Position numbers and translations under genes: made by a program. From Lutibacter profundi (GTDB lineage: Bacteria; Bacteroidota; Bacteroidia; Flavobacteriales; Flavobacteriaceae): 64,000 nucleotides of DNA. The notes beneath the pieces are model-generated. The model was not told where the DNA came from. It was given only the letters and a program-made list of their open reading frames with translations, and did not search any database. Shown here piece by piece: positions 17,925 through 27,010 of this stretch. The stretch is taken from assembly GCF_001543325.1 (NCBI RefSeq), contig NZ_CP013355.1:2902979-2966978 (forward strand). The letters run 5' to 3'. Position 1 is the stretch's first letter. The number at the start of each line of letters is the position of its first letter.

Positions 17925-17955
17925 TTGAATTAAATTAGTTTTTACAAAATTAACC

Positions 17956-17973
17956 CAAAAGTACTCAAATTTA
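17956..17973 (-). promoter_or_regulatory. Tandem -7 boxes of the nitroreductase gene
   Basis: On the minus strand TAAATTTG (17966-17973) and TACTTTTG (17956-17963) both match TAnnTTTG; they lie about 31-41 bases before the chosen ATG. A TTG lies 15 bases before the first box, slightly close for an ideal -33. Confidence 0.5.
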
Positions 17974-17995
17974 GTCAATTTTAATAGTCAATTTT
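17972..17995. repeat. 11-bp direct repeat in a divergent promoter region
   Basis: TAGTCAATTTT occurs at 17972-17982 and again at 17985-17995, 13 bases start to start, between the divergent nitroreductase and DUF2851 genes. It could be a regulator site or a chance duplication. Confidence 0.4.
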
Positions 17996-18040
17996 CATAA
18001 CTAAAAGTTAATTTATACTTTTATGAGAATTAAAATTGCT

Positions 18041-19312
18041 ATGAAAGAAAATTTACTACATTTTGTGTGGAAACTACAATTGTTTTCACCAATGAAATTA
18101 CAATCTACCAAAGGAGAATTTATTCAAGTTGTTGCTTCTGGAATAGAAAATAAAAATACAGGTCCAGATTTTTTGAACGCTAAAATTGTAATAGGGAAAC
18201 AACTTTGGGCTGGAAATGTTGAAATTCATATAAATTCATCAGACTGGTATGCACATACTCATGAAGTTGATAGCAATTATGATTCAGTTATTTTGCATGT
18301 TGTTTGGGAACACAATGTTGATATTTATAGAAAATCCAATCAAAAAATAGCAACATTAGAGTTGAAAAATTATATATCTAAGCATTTATTGGATAATTAT
18401 AAGTTGCTTTTTAATAGGCCTAAAAAATGGATTAATTGTGAACATAATATTGAAGTAATAAATTCATTCATTTTAACACATTGGTTTGAACGGCTTTTTT
18501 TTGAGAGACTAGAACAAAAATCAGATGATATTCAACAACTATTAACTTCAAATAATAACGATTGGGAGGCTACTTTATTTATTTTATTAGCAAAAAATTT
18601 TGGATTAAAAATTAATGCTGATGCATTTAAAAATTTCGCCACTTCTTTTAACTTTTCAGTTGTTAGGAAAGTTTCAACAAATCTCAATCAATTAGAAGCA
18701 TTGTTTTTTGGTCAAGCAGGTTTGTTAGCTAATAACTTTGAGTCAGCATATTTTAAAAGATTAAAAGAAGAATATGAATATTTAAAAATAAAATATAAAC
18801 TAACATCAATTTCAAAAGAGCAAGTTCAATTTTTTAGATTGCGACCAAATAATTTTCCAACGGTAAGATTATCTCAATTAGCTTCGTTGTATTTTAAACA
18901 TAAAAATTTATTTTCAAAAATAATTGAAGTGAATACAGTTGAAGATTTTTATGATTTATTAGCAACTGCTACCTTACCTTTTTGGGAAACTCATTATACG
19001 TTTGAGAAAGAGTCAAAAAAAAGCATCAAAAAATTATCAAAATCATTTATTGATTTAGTGTTAATTAACACCATTGTACCTGTAAAATTTATGTATTTAA
19101 AAAATATTGGTAAAAGTAATTTTAGTTCAGTAATTTCTATAATAGATCAAATTAAGCCTGAAAAAAACAAGATTACTTCAAACTTTAATAATTTAAAAAT
19201 TAAAAGTAGTAATGCTTTTGAAACGCAGGCTTTGTTACAGCTTAAGAATGAATATTGCAACCATCAACTTTGTTTACAATGTGAAATAGGGAAAGAAGTA
19301 TTAAAAATTTAA
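18041..19312 (+). CDS. DUF2851-family protein
   Basis: A cytoplasmic protein of about 423 residues beginning MKENLLHFVWKLQ, typical of DUF2851. The conserved N-terminal block GPDFLNAKIVIGKQLWAGNVEIHI and the C-terminal cysteine cluster CNHQLCLQCEIG, which looks like a metal-binding site, are present. Function is unknown. I prefer the ATG at 18041 over 18023, because a near-consensus -7 sequence (TACTTTTA) overlaps the earlier ATG. The last 4 bases overlap the convergent metallo-hydrolase gene. Confidence 0.82.
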   Translation: MKENLLHFVWKLQLFSPMKLQSTKGEFIQVVASGIENKNTGPDFLNAKIVIGKQLWAGNVEIHINSSDWYAHTHEVDSNYDSVILHVVWEHNVDIYRKSNQKIATLELKNYISKHLLDNYKLLFNRPKKWINCEHNIEVINSFILTHWFERLFFERLEQKSDDIQQLLTSNNNDWEATLFILLAKNFGLKINADAFKNFATSFNFSVVRKVSTNLNQLEALFFGQAGLLANNFESAYFKRLKEEYEYLKIKYKLTSISKEQVQFFRLRPNNFPTVRLSQLASLYFKHKNLFSKIIEVNTVEDFYDLLATATLPFWETHYTFEKESKKSIKKLSKSFIDLVLINTIVPVKFMYLKNIGKSNFSSVISIIDQIKPEKNKITSNFNNLKIKSSNAFETQALLQLKNEYCNHQLCLQCEIGKEVLKI

Positions 19313-20067
19313 TTTGGATACCAGTTACGTATACGAATTTCAATATTTTTATTTTTGGCGTTTACTAATTTTTTAAATTTAGCAACATCACTGTATTCGT
19401 TTTTTCCTCTGTAATGAAATGGATACACAATTTTTGGCTGAAACTCTAGAACTGCATTTGCAGCTTGGTTTATATTCATAGTATAAGGTAAATTCATACA
19501 AATAAAAGCAATATCAATATTTTGAAGCATTCTCATTTCTAAAATATCTTCTGTGTCTCCTGAAATATAAATACGTTTATTATCAATAGTTAAAAGATAT
19601 CCATTACCTCTTCCTTTTGGGTGTTTTGAATTTGTATTTTCAGGTAAATTATACATTGGTATAGCTTTTATAAACATGTTAAGCCTATGAACCCCTTGGT
19701 TATTTTTTAAAATAGTTAGTTGTGAGTTGTATTTTTCTGGTAATTTATTTGCGACTGCTTCAGGAACTATAAAAATAGTATTAGAAGTATCTATAGAATT
19801 TAATGTTTTTAAATTTAGATGATCTCCATGAACATCAGTTATTAAAATAATAGCAGGTGATTTTAAGTTAGTGTATATTTTTTCTTTTCCTGAAGGGTCA
19901 ATGAGTATTGTTTTGTTGTTAACAGTTAATATAAAACTGGCATGCGAAATTGGTTGAATTAGAATATATCCATTATTAGTTATTATACTATCAATTGTTA
20001 TTTTTTGCGACCAAATGAAATGATTAAGTAACAAGAAGGTAATTAGTGAAACTGTTTTTAATTTCAT
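19309..20067 (-). CDS. Secreted metallo-beta-lactamase-fold hydrolase
   Basis: A 252-residue protein with a signal peptide (MKLKTVSLITFLLLNHFIWSQ) and an UlaG-like MBL fold. The metal motif reads ITDVHGDHLN, so the first His of HxHxDH is replaced by Asp. GRGNGYLLTIDNKRIYISGDTED carries the bridging Asp and VYPFHYRG the last His. Relatives include ascorbate-6-phosphate lactonases and many unassigned hydrolases. Export suggests a periplasmic substrate. The Asp variant may still bind metal. Confidence 0.82.
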   Translation of the reverse strand: MKLKTVSLITFLLLNHFIWSQKITIDSIITNNGYILIQPISHASFILTVNNKTILIDPSGKEKIYTNLKSPAIILITDVHGDHLNLKTLNSIDTSNTIFIVPEAVANKLPEKYNSQLTILKNNQGVHRLNMFIKAIPMYNLPENTNSKHPKGRGNGYLLTIDNKRIYISGDTEDILEMRMLQNIDIAFICMNLPYTMNINQAANAVLEFQPKIVYPFHYRGKNEYSDVAKFKKLVNAKNKNIEIRIRNWYPN

Positions 20068-20101
20068 AGGTTCATATTTTTCTGTAAGATTACTAAAAGA
20101 A

Positions 20102-20518
20102 TTAAAGAGTTGTTTTGTTATAGAAATCTTTTACCCAGGCAATTAATTGATTTTCAGTAAGTAACTCTGATTTATAGACTCCAATTAATTTATCTTTAAC
20201 CAGCATATTAGATTTAATTTCTTTCTTAAATAATTTTTTCATTTTTGAAGGGCCAAAAAGCACAACGTTATCACAATTTATAATTTCTTTTAATAATTGT
20301 TTGAAAAATTTTTTAGTTTGTATATTTCTACGGTTCAGTTTATTCTTTTCAAAAGTCATATACTGTCCGCCAAATCTACCATATTTTTTAGACTCTCCCG
20401 GAACACGCTCTCGGGTTTCAATGTTAGACTCAATTTTTTTAATAGAGTGATTATTGTTTGTAACTTTAATAATAAAAGCTTGTTTTGTGTCGATCCAAAT
20501 TCCAATATTTTTTCTCAT
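20102..20518 (-). CDS. Hypothetical protein, possibly distant eRF1/Pelota-like domain
   Basis: A 138-residue basic cytoplasmic protein starting MRKNIGIWIDTKQAFIIKV. The strand pattern IGIWIDxxxAFII and the central NCDNVVLFGPSKMKKLFKKEI resemble the bacterial eRF1-like domain proteins (VWIDHRKAVIV type), but similarity is weak by eye and I assign no function. Residues 30-60 are rich in Arg/Lys/Gly (RERVPGESKKYGRFGG). It lies between a secreted hydrolase and the beta-oxidation operon terminator. Confidence 0.6.
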   Translation of the reverse strand: MRKNIGIWIDTKQAFIIKVTNNNHSIKKIESNIETRERVPGESKKYGRFGGQYMTFEKNKLNRRNIQTKKFFKQLLKEIINCDNVVLFGPSKMKKLFKKEIKSNMLVKDKLIGVYKSELLTENQLIAWVKDFYNKTTL

Positions 20519-20620
20519 AATTGTTAATTTAACGGATTAAACTATTGGGGCAGTAGTAAATACTAGATTGCTTGTATAAAATTACGAAAAAATAAAGTTA
20601 AATATCAATTCTAAACAAGA

Positions 20621-20650
20621 AAAAGCTACAACAAATTTGTTGTAGCTTTT
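20621..20650 (-). terminator. Terminator of the beta-oxidation operon
   Basis: A perfect 30-base palindrome with arm AAAAGCTACAACAAA, followed on the minus strand by TCTTGTTTAG. It starts 30 bases after the acyl-CoA dehydrogenase stop. The stem is U/A-flanked on both sides, so it may also work in the other direction. Confidence 0.8.
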
Positions 20651-20680
20651 CGGTTGTAATTAAATTGCTTGAATTAAAAT

Positions 20681-22474
20681 TTAAAAACAATAACTGTTTT
20701 CGGCTATTATTTTCTCTGCAATTAATTTTCTAAGTGCAATTGGGTTTGGGTTATTTACATATTTAGTAAAGCGTTTTAATCCCATAAGCATCATTCTTTG
20801 TTCATCTCCTTCAGCAAAATATAAAATAGCTTCCTTACCAAAACTATTTATTTTTTCAACAGCATTGTACAAATTTAATTTAGCCATTGCAATTTGGCTT
20901 TCGGCTTCTTTTTTAGAAGTTAAATTAACAATTTTTTCGGCCTTTAAAATGGCAGATTCAGCCATGTAAATTTCAATCATTATTTCTGCAGCAGCCAAAA
21001 TTAATTGTTGATGGTTGTCTAAATCAGCGCCATATTTTTGTACTGCTTTTCCCGAAATCATTAGGAAAACCTTTTTTAACTTGGCTATCATATCTTTTTC
21101 TTCAGACAATGTTTCAGAAAAATCGGGTGTATCAAAAGAAGGAATTCCAAGTAAACTATTACCAACTTCCATGGCCGGTGTAATTAAATCAATTTTACCT
21201 TTCATTGCTTTTTTTAGCAACATGCCAACGGTTAATAAACGATTAATTTCATTTGTACCCTCATAAATTCTGGTAATACGGGCATCTCTCCACGCACTTT
21301 CCATTGGTGTATCTTTAGAGAATCCCATTCCTCCAAATATTTGAATACCTTCATCAGATACATATTGGGAAACTTCTGAACCATAAACTTTTATGATTGC
21401 ACACTCAATAGCATACTCGCTAAAAGCAGTTAATTCAGCATCTTGATGAGTTTTACCGGCAGCTAATAATGAGTCAATCATATTTTGGATGTCTTTTGCT
21501 GCTCTGTAAGAGCCTGCATCTAGCGCAAAAGTTTTTGTACTCATTTCAGCATATTTTTTTTGGATAGCACCAAAATTAGAAATGGCTGTTTTAAATTGCT
21601 TACGTTCGTTTCCGTATTTAACAGATTCGGTAACAATTCTTCTACTTGCGTCTAAACAGGCTGCTCCTAATTTAATACGACCAACATTTAGAGAGTTTAA
21701 AGCAATTTTAAATCCAGCTCCTCTTTCTGACAGCATATTTTCAATAGGGATTAGCGTATCATTAAAAAATACCTGACGAGTTGAGGATGATACAATTCCA
21801 AGCTTGTGTTCTTCTTCTCCAAGAGTTACACCATTAGGATTATTTTTATCAAATTCTAATATAAATGCTGTGATATTTTTATCATTTTCAATACGGCCAA
21901 ATACAATAAAAATTTCAGCAAATCCCGCATTAGAAATCCACATTTTTTGTCCGTTAATTTTGTAGTGTTTTCCATCTTCAGTTAATTCAGCAGTTGTTTT
22001 ACCTGAATTTGCATCACTACCTGCTTCAGGTTCAGTTAAACAGTAAGCACCAAATTTTTCTCCAGATGTTAAGGCTGGCAAATATTTTTGTTTTTGTTCT
22101 TCGGTTCCATACAAGAAAATAGGCATGGTGCCAATTCCGGTATGTGCACCAAAAGCTGTTCCTAAAGATCCTGTAGCTGCTGATATATAGTCAGTTACTA
22201 ACATTGTAGAAACAAATCCCATTCCTATTCCTCCGTATTCTTCAGGAATTGAAACTCCCAAAAAACCCATTTCACCAGCTTTACGCATTACTTCTTCAGT
22301 TAAAGCGTAATCTTTACTTTCAAATCTCTCTTTCAAAGGCCAAACTTCACGATTTATAAAATCTTGAACAGCCTCTTTCATCATTTTTTGTTCTTCATTA
22401 AACTCTTCAGAAACAAAAATATCTTCAGATTTAATTTCTTTAATTAGGAATTCTCCTCCTTTAATTGTTGCCAT
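20681..22474 (-). CDS. Acyl-CoA dehydrogenase with C-terminal extension
   Basis: A 597-residue flavoenzyme. The acyl-CoA dehydrogenase core spans about residues 20-420: YCLTEPEAGSDANS, KMWISNAG, FGGMGFSKDTPMES, and the catalytic Glu in RIYEGTNEINR. It has the extra C-terminal helical domain of about 170 residues seen in very-long-chain-type bacterial enzymes. It performs the first step of fatty-acid beta-oxidation, passing electrons to electron-transfer flavoprotein. It is the last gene of the MarR-regulated operon, 29 bases after the thiolase, with a strong terminator downstream. Confidence 0.92.
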   Translation of the reverse strand: MATIKGGEFLIKEIKSEDIFVSEEFNEEQKMMKEAVQDFINREVWPLKERFESKDYALTEEVMRKAGEMGFLGVSIPEEYGGIGMGFVSTMLVTDYISAATGSLGTAFGAHTGIGTMPIFLYGTEEQKQKYLPALTSGEKFGAYCLTEPEAGSDANSGKTTAELTEDGKHYKINGQKMWISNAGFAEIFIVFGRIENDKNITAFILEFDKNNPNGVTLGEEEHKLGIVSSSTRQVFFNDTLIPIENMLSERGAGFKIALNSLNVGRIKLGAACLDASRRIVTESVKYGNERKQFKTAISNFGAIQKKYAEMSTKTFALDAGSYRAAKDIQNMIDSLLAAGKTHQDAELTAFSEYAIECAIIKVYGSEVSQYVSDEGIQIFGGMGFSKDTPMESAWRDARITRIYEGTNEINRLLTVGMLLKKAMKGKIDLITPAMEVGNSLLGIPSFDTPDFSETLSEEKDMIAKLKKVFLMISGKAVQKYGADLDNHQQLILAAAEIMIEIYMAESAILKAEKIVNLTSKKEAESQIAMAKLNLYNAVEKINSFGKEAILYFAEGDEQRMMLMGLKRFTKYVNNPNPIALRKLIAEKIIAENSYCF

Positions 22475-22503
22475 TTTAAGTTATTATTTAATTTTTAGAT
22501 GTT

Positions 22504-23688
22504 TTATTTTAAAAATTCATAAACTCCAGCCGCACCTTGTCCAGTTCCAACACACATTGTTACTATACCATACTTGTTTTTTCTTCTGCGCATTTCATTG
22601 AAAAGTTGTACAGATAATTTTGCTCCTGTACAGCCAAGAGGATGTCCTAATGCAATAGCTCCTCCATTTACATTTACAATGTCAGGGTTTAAATCTAATC
22701 CTCTAATTACTGCTAAAGATTGTGATGCAAAAGCTTCGTTAAGTTCAAATAAGTCAATATCTTTTATGTTCAATCCAGCTTGTTTTAATGCTTTTGGTAC
22801 GGCATGCATTGGTCCAATACCCATTATACTTGGTTCAACCCCAACAGCAGCATAAGAAACTAATCGGGCAACTGGTTCTAAATTTAATTCTTTAACCATT
22901 GCTTCGCTCATTACTAATACAAAAGAGGCACCATCACTCATTTGAGATGAGTTACCTGCAGTAACACTTCCGCCTTGAGCAAAAACTGGGCGTAATTTTG
23001 CTAATGCTTCTAAGGAAGTTCCTTTACGAGGGCCTTCATCAGTATCAACTACATAGCTTTTTTCTTTACGTTTGCCGTTTGAATCTAAATAAGTTTGATT
23101 AACAGTAATAGGAACAATATCATCTTTAAAAGTTCCTTCTTTAATTGCTTTTAATGCTTTTTGATGTGAATTGAATGAAAAAGCATCTTGATCTTCGCGT
23201 GAAACATTGTATTTGTTAGCTACTGCTTCAGCGGTAGTTCCCATTCCCCAATAATAATCTTCATGGCCAGCTTTTACAACGTCATAATTTAATTCAGGTT
23301 TGTAACCGCCCATAGGTACTGAACTCATACTTTCTGTTCCTCCTGCAATAATACAATCGGCCATACCTGCTGCTATTTTTGCTGAAGCCATAGCAATAGT
23401 TTCAATTCCAGAAGAACAAAAGCGGTTTACAGTAACACCAGGAATATCTACAGAATTTAATCCCATTAATGAAATTAAACGTCCCATATTTAAACCTTGT
23501 GAGCCTTCTGGCATTGCACAACCAACCATAACATCATCAATTCTTGAGATTTCTAGTTGCGGTACTTGTTTTAATAAATATTGAATGGTTTCTGCAGCTA
23601 AATCATCAGATCTTTTAAATCTGAAAACACCTCTAGGTGCTTTACCTACTGCAGTTCTATATCCTTTTATTATATATGCTGTTTTCAT
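22504..23688 (-). CDS. Acetyl-CoA C-acyltransferase (thiolase)
   Basis: A 394-residue thiolase with the acyl-accepting Cys in NRFCSSGIETIAMAS, the His motif NGGAIALGHPLGCTGA and the second catalytic Cys in CVGTGQGAAGV. Position in the operon argues for the degradative 3-ketoacyl-CoA thiolase that ends each beta-oxidation cycle, although a biosynthetic acetoacetyl-CoA thiolase cannot be excluded from motifs. It is separated from the hydratase/dehydrogenase gene only by the four-helix-bundle gene, whose stop is 13 bases before this start. Confidence 0.93.
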   Translation of the reverse strand: MKTAYIIKGYRTAVGKAPRGVFRFKRSDDLAAETIQYLLKQVPQLEISRIDDVMVGCAMPEGSQGLNMGRLISLMGLNSVDIPGVTVNRFCSSGIETIAMASAKIAAGMADCIIAGGTESMSSVPMGGYKPELNYDVVKAGHEDYYWGMGTTAEAVANKYNVSREDQDAFSFNSHQKALKAIKEGTFKDDIVPITVNQTYLDSNGKRKEKSYVVDTDEGPRKGTSLEALAKLRPVFAQGGSVTAGNSSQMSDGASFVLVMSEAMVKELNLEPVARLVSYAAVGVEPSIMGIGPMHAVPKALKQAGLNIKDIDLFELNEAFASQSLAVIRGLDLNPDIVNVNGGAIALGHPLGCTGAKLSVQLFNEMRRRKNKYGIVTMCVGTGQGAAGVYEFLK

Positions 23689-23701
23689 TTTATATTAGAT
23701 T

Positions 23702-24082
23702 TTAGGATTGAGTATTGAGTATTGAGATTTTAGTTTCAAGACTTTTTTGAAATGAATAGTTCATCTTTTGAACTTCGGTAATTAAATCTAGAACTGGTTG
23801 AACTTTTTCTTTTGAAATTAGACCAAGCTCTATAGTTAAAATTAATTGGGTATGAAGTTCATATGCAGATCCATTTGCGATACTCAAAAAATGTTTAAAT
23901 TCTTTATTTGAATTCCTTCCAGCACCTTCAGCAATATTTGAAGGTATTGAAACAGAACTCCTTTTAATTTGAGAAATTAATCCATATTTTTCATTAGAAG
24001 GAAGAGCAGTAATAAGTTGATAAACTAACATTGTTAATTTTATCGATTTTTTCCAGATTTTTAACTCTTCAATTTTATGCAT
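23702..24082 (-). CDS. Four-helix-bundle protein (23S rRNA intervening-sequence type)
   Basis: A 126-residue all-helical protein with the family pattern: LKIWKKSIKLTMLVYQLI, YGLISQIKRSSVSIPSNIAEG, FLSIANGSAYELHTQL. These S23/TIGR02436-like proteins were first seen inside 23S rRNA insertions and are common as stand-alone genes in Bacteroidetes, without an established role. It lies inside the beta-oxidation operon, between the fused hydratase/dehydrogenase and thiolase genes. Its C-terminal residues SILNTQS are encoded by tandem TTGAGTA units that match, in inverted orientation, a sequence at its other end, suggesting insertion. Confidence 0.88.
   Translation of the reverse strand: MHKIEELKIWKKSIKLTMLVYQLITALPSNEKYGLISQIKRSSVSIPSNIAEGAGRNSNKEFKHFLSIANGSAYELHTQLILTIELGLISKEKVQPVLDLITEVQKMNYSFQKSLETKISILNTQS
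23708..23727. repeat. Tandem TTGAGTA repeat, right end of the four-helix-bundle insertion
   Basis: TTGAGTA TTGAGTA TTGAGA, overlapping the 3' end of the four-helix-bundle gene. It contains AGTATTGAG twice (23711-23719 and 23718-23726), the exact inverse complement of CTCAATACT at 24112-24120. Confidence 0.6.
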
Positions 24083-24111
24083 AACTACTTCTAATTACTA
24101 AATACTTTGTT

Positions 24112-24120
24112 CTCAATACT
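24112..24120. repeat. Inverted partner repeat at the left end of the four-helix-bundle insertion
   Basis: CTCAATACT, inverse complement of the AGTATTGAG copies about 400 bases away. It overlaps the stop codon (24119-24121) of the upstream hydratase/dehydrogenase gene. The two repeats bracket the four-helix-bundle gene and nothing else. Confidence 0.55.
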
Positions 24121-26518
24121 AATTACGTAAAGGTTTACCTGTTTTTAAAGTATGCTCAATTCGTTGTAGTGTTTTTTTCTCTGTTAATAAAGAAAGAAAA
24201 GCTTCACGTTCTAAATCGAGTAAATATTGTTCAGAAACATACGTAGGTTCAGATAAATCTCCACCAGACATTACGTAGGCTATTTTATTACCAATTAATT
24301 TATCATGTTCTGAAATATAAAATCCTTTTTCCATAGCATCAGTTCCAACCAAAAACATACCTAATGCTTGTTTACCTAATACTTTAACTTTTTGTGGAGT
24401 AGGTTGGGTATAACCATCTTTTACCATTTGTAGCGCGTAACGTTTTGCAGTAGCAATTTGCCTATCTCTGTTAACAACTACAATATCTTTACCTGGTTTC
24501 AAAATGTCTAAATCAAATGCTTCATGAGCTGAAGTACTTACTTTGGCCATTGCAATGGCTAAAAAGTGTTCTCTTAACCTGTTTAGTTCAACATCACCAT
24601 CTTTAAAAGTTTCTGCGGCTCTTAAGGTCATTTCTTTTGTGCCTGCACCACCAGGTAATAACCCTACTCCAAATTCTACCAAACCAATGTATGATTCAGC
24701 AGCGGCTACAACTTTATCAGCGTGTAAAGTCATTTCACAACCACCGCCAAGTGTCATTCCGTGAGGGGCAACAATAGTTGGGATACTTGAGTAACGCAAC
24801 CTCATAACAGTATCTTGGAATGCTTTAATTGCAAATCCAAGTTCATCGTATTCTTGTTCAACAGCAGTCATAAATACCATAGCTAAATTAGCGCCTACTG
24901 AAAAATTAGGTGCTTGGTTACCAATAATAACAGCTTCATATTCTTGTTCTGCTAAATCAATTCCCTTATTAATAGCCTGAATTACGCCACTACCAATAGT
25001 ATTCATTTTTGAACGGAATTCTACATTTAAAATTCCATCACCTAAATGTTGAATTACAGCTTCTGAATTACTCCAAATTGTTTTTGTTTCTCTAATATTA
25101 TCAAGAATAATAAAACTATCTTGTCCTGGTATTTTTTCTTGTTTTTTAGAAGGGATTGCATAGTAATACTTGGTACCATCTTTTATGGTATAGAAAGATT
25201 GATTACCACTTTTAAGCATTTCAGTAATCCAATTGGCTACAGGAATGTTTTCAGCTTGCATTAATTCTATTCCTTTTTCAATTCCAATAGCATCCCAAAT
25301 TTGGAATGGTCCGTGTCCCCAGCCAAAACCAGCTTTCATAGCGTCATCTAATCGGTATAATTCGTCTGAAATTTCAGGAATTCTATTTTGAACATATCCA
25401 AACATAGCAGCGAAATTTTTTCTATAAAATTCACCAGCTTTATCTTTTCCTTTTACCAATATTTTAAATCTATCAATTACATTATCAATAGTTTTAGTCA
25501 TTTCAAGTGTTGCAAATTTGGCTTTTTTACTAGGTCTGTATTCTAAAGTATCTAGGTCTAACGACAAGATGGATTTTTTACCGTTTTCAACAACTCTTTT
25601 GTAAAAACCTTGCTTGGTTTTACTGCCTAACCATTTGTTCTCCATCATTTTATTGATGAAATCTGGCAGTTTGAATAGTTCATGAGCTTCATCATTTGGG
25701 CAATTTTCATAAATACCATTTGCAACATGAACTAAGGTGTCTAGGCCAACAACATCAACAGTTCTAAAAGTTGCAGATTTTGGTCTTCCAATAACAGGCC
25801 CTGTTAATTTATCAACTTCTTCAACAGTTAAACCTAATTCTTTAACTTGGTGGAATAAACTCATAATTCCAAAAATACCAACTCTATTTCCAATAAAAGC
25901 AGGAGTATCTTTAGCTAAAACCGAAGTTTTTCCTAAGAATTTTTCACCGTACATCATTAAAAAGTCAGTTACTTCTTGTTTGCAGTTTGGTCCTGGAACT
26001 ACTTCAAATAATTTTAAGTATCGAGGAGGATTAAAGAAGTGAGTTACGGCAAAGTGTTGTTGAAAATCTTCACTTCTACCTTCATTCATAAACTGAATAG
26101 GAATACCTGAAGTATTTGAAGAAACCAATGTTCCTGGTTTGCGATATTTTTCAATTTTTTCAAAAACCAGTTGTTTAATATCTAAGCGTTCAACAACAAC
26201 TTCAATAATCCAATCAACATCCTTAATTTTAGAAATATCATCTTCTAAATTGCCTGTAGAAATTCTATCAGCAAATTTTTTATTGTAAATAGGTGAAGGC
26301 TTTGATTTTAGTGCGGCTTTCAAACTGTCGTTTACCAATCTGTTACGTACAGCTTTGTCTTCTAGTGTAAGTCCTTTTGCTTTTTCTGAAGCGTTTAGTT
26401 CGCGAGGAATAATATCCAAGAGCAAAACTTCTACACCAACATTTGCAAAATGACAGGCAATACCTGATCCCATAATTCCGGAACCAATTACAGCTACTTT
26501 TTTTATTGGTCTTTTCAT
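24119..26518 (-). CDS. Fused 3-hydroxyacyl-CoA dehydrogenase / enoyl-CoA hydratase
   Basis: A 799-residue bifunctional beta-oxidation enzyme. The N-terminal part (about 1-390) is 3-hydroxyacyl-CoA dehydrogenase: VAVIGSGIMGSGIA for NAD and the catalytic His region AVTHFFNPPRYLKLFEVV. The C-terminal part (about 480-690) is a crotonase domain with MTLGGGCEMTLHADKVVAA and FGVGLLPGGAGTKEM. The order is the reverse of E. coli FadB (hydratase first). It hydrates enoyl-CoA and oxidises the product. It follows the MarR gene by 18 bases. Confidence 0.92.
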   Translation of the reverse strand: MKRPIKKVAVIGSGIMGSGIACHFANVGVEVLLLDIIPRELNASEKAKGLTLEDKAVRNRLVNDSLKAALKSKPSPIYNKKFADRISTGNLEDDISKIKDVDWIIEVVVERLDIKQLVFEKIEKYRKPGTLVSSNTSGIPIQFMNEGRSEDFQQHFAVTHFFNPPRYLKLFEVVPGPNCKQEVTDFLMMYGEKFLGKTSVLAKDTPAFIGNRVGIFGIMSLFHQVKELGLTVEEVDKLTGPVIGRPKSATFRTVDVVGLDTLVHVANGIYENCPNDEAHELFKLPDFINKMMENKWLGSKTKQGFYKRVVENGKKSILSLDLDTLEYRPSKKAKFATLEMTKTIDNVIDRFKILVKGKDKAGEFYRKNFAAMFGYVQNRIPEISDELYRLDDAMKAGFGWGHGPFQIWDAIGIEKGIELMQAENIPVANWITEMLKSGNQSFYTIKDGTKYYYAIPSKKQEKIPGQDSFIILDNIRETKTIWSNSEAVIQHLGDGILNVEFRSKMNTIGSGVIQAINKGIDLAEQEYEAVIIGNQAPNFSVGANLAMVFMTAVEQEYDELGFAIKAFQDTVMRLRYSSIPTIVAPHGMTLGGGCEMTLHADKVVAAAESYIGLVEFGVGLLPGGAGTKEMTLRAAETFKDGDVELNRLREHFLAIAMAKVSTSAHEAFDLDILKPGKDIVVVNRDRQIATAKRYALQMVKDGYTQPTPQKVKVLGKQALGMFLVGTDAMEKGFYISEHDKLIGNKIAYVMSGGDLSEPTYVSEQYLLDLEREAFLSLLTEKKTLQRIEHTLKTGKPLRN

Positions 26519-26536
26519 TTTTTAGATTTTATGTTT

Positions 26537-26989
26537 TTATTTAGTCGAATTTGTATCAAAAACCTTTTTATTCGTTATTAATTTATTAATAGTTTCGGTA
26601 ACTTCGAAAAAGTGCTTAATTTTTTCGGTTGAAATATTTTTTTTAACAGTTTCATTAAATAGTATTACATGTTCACGAGATATTTTACGTTTTTCAATAC
26701 CAAAATTTGTTAATTTTATAAGTACACTTCTACCATCTTCAGGGTTTTTTTCTCTATAAATTAATTTTTTATCTTCCATACTTTTAAGTATACGAGATAA
26801 GCTGGTAGATTCCATTCCCATTAATGGTCCAAGTGATGTTGATGGAGTTCCATTCTCAATATCTATATTTAATAAAACGAATGCCATAGCCATTGTGCTA
26901 TTGTGCTTGGCTGCTTGCTCATTGTACATTTTAGCAACAGCTTGCCACGTAGCTCTTAGTATATGATCTATAGTTTGTTCTTTTAACAT
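26537..26989 (-). CDS. MarR-family regulator of the beta-oxidation operon
   Basis: A 150-residue MarR protein: MAMAFVLLNIDIENG, ESTSLSRILKSMEDKKLI (recognition helix) and GRSVLIKLTNFG (wing). It is the first gene of the operon that continues with the fused hydratase/dehydrogenase, thiolase and acyl-CoA dehydrogenase. A perfect 18-bp palindrome lies 21 bases upstream of its start, so it very probably represses its own operon; fatty acyl-CoA is the likely inducer, by analogy with other fatty-acid MarR/TetR repressors. The ATG lies only 4 bases after a -7 box, implying a leaderless or near-leaderless mRNA. Confidence 0.87.
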   Translation of the reverse strand: MLKEQTIDHILRATWQAVAKMYNEQAAKHNSTMAMAFVLLNIDIENGTPSTSLGPLMGMESTSLSRILKSMEDKKLIYREKNPEDGRSVLIKLTNFGIEKRKISREHVILFNETVKKNISTEKIKHFFEVTETINKLITNKKVFDTNSTK

Positions 26990-26993
26990 TTCC

Positions 26994-27001
26994 CAAATAT
27001 A
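26994..27001 (-). promoter_or_regulatory. -7 box of the beta-oxidation operon
   Basis: TATATTTG on the minus strand, ending 4 bases before the MarR ATG. The expected -33 position falls inside the palindrome at 27011-27028. Confidence 0.55.
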
Positions 27002-27010
27002 TGAAAAAAA

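Noticed and set aside
17925..17978. Upstream ATG at 17978 for the nitroreductase
   Set aside because: Two -7 boxes lie between this ATG and 17924, so the region is more likely promoter than coding.
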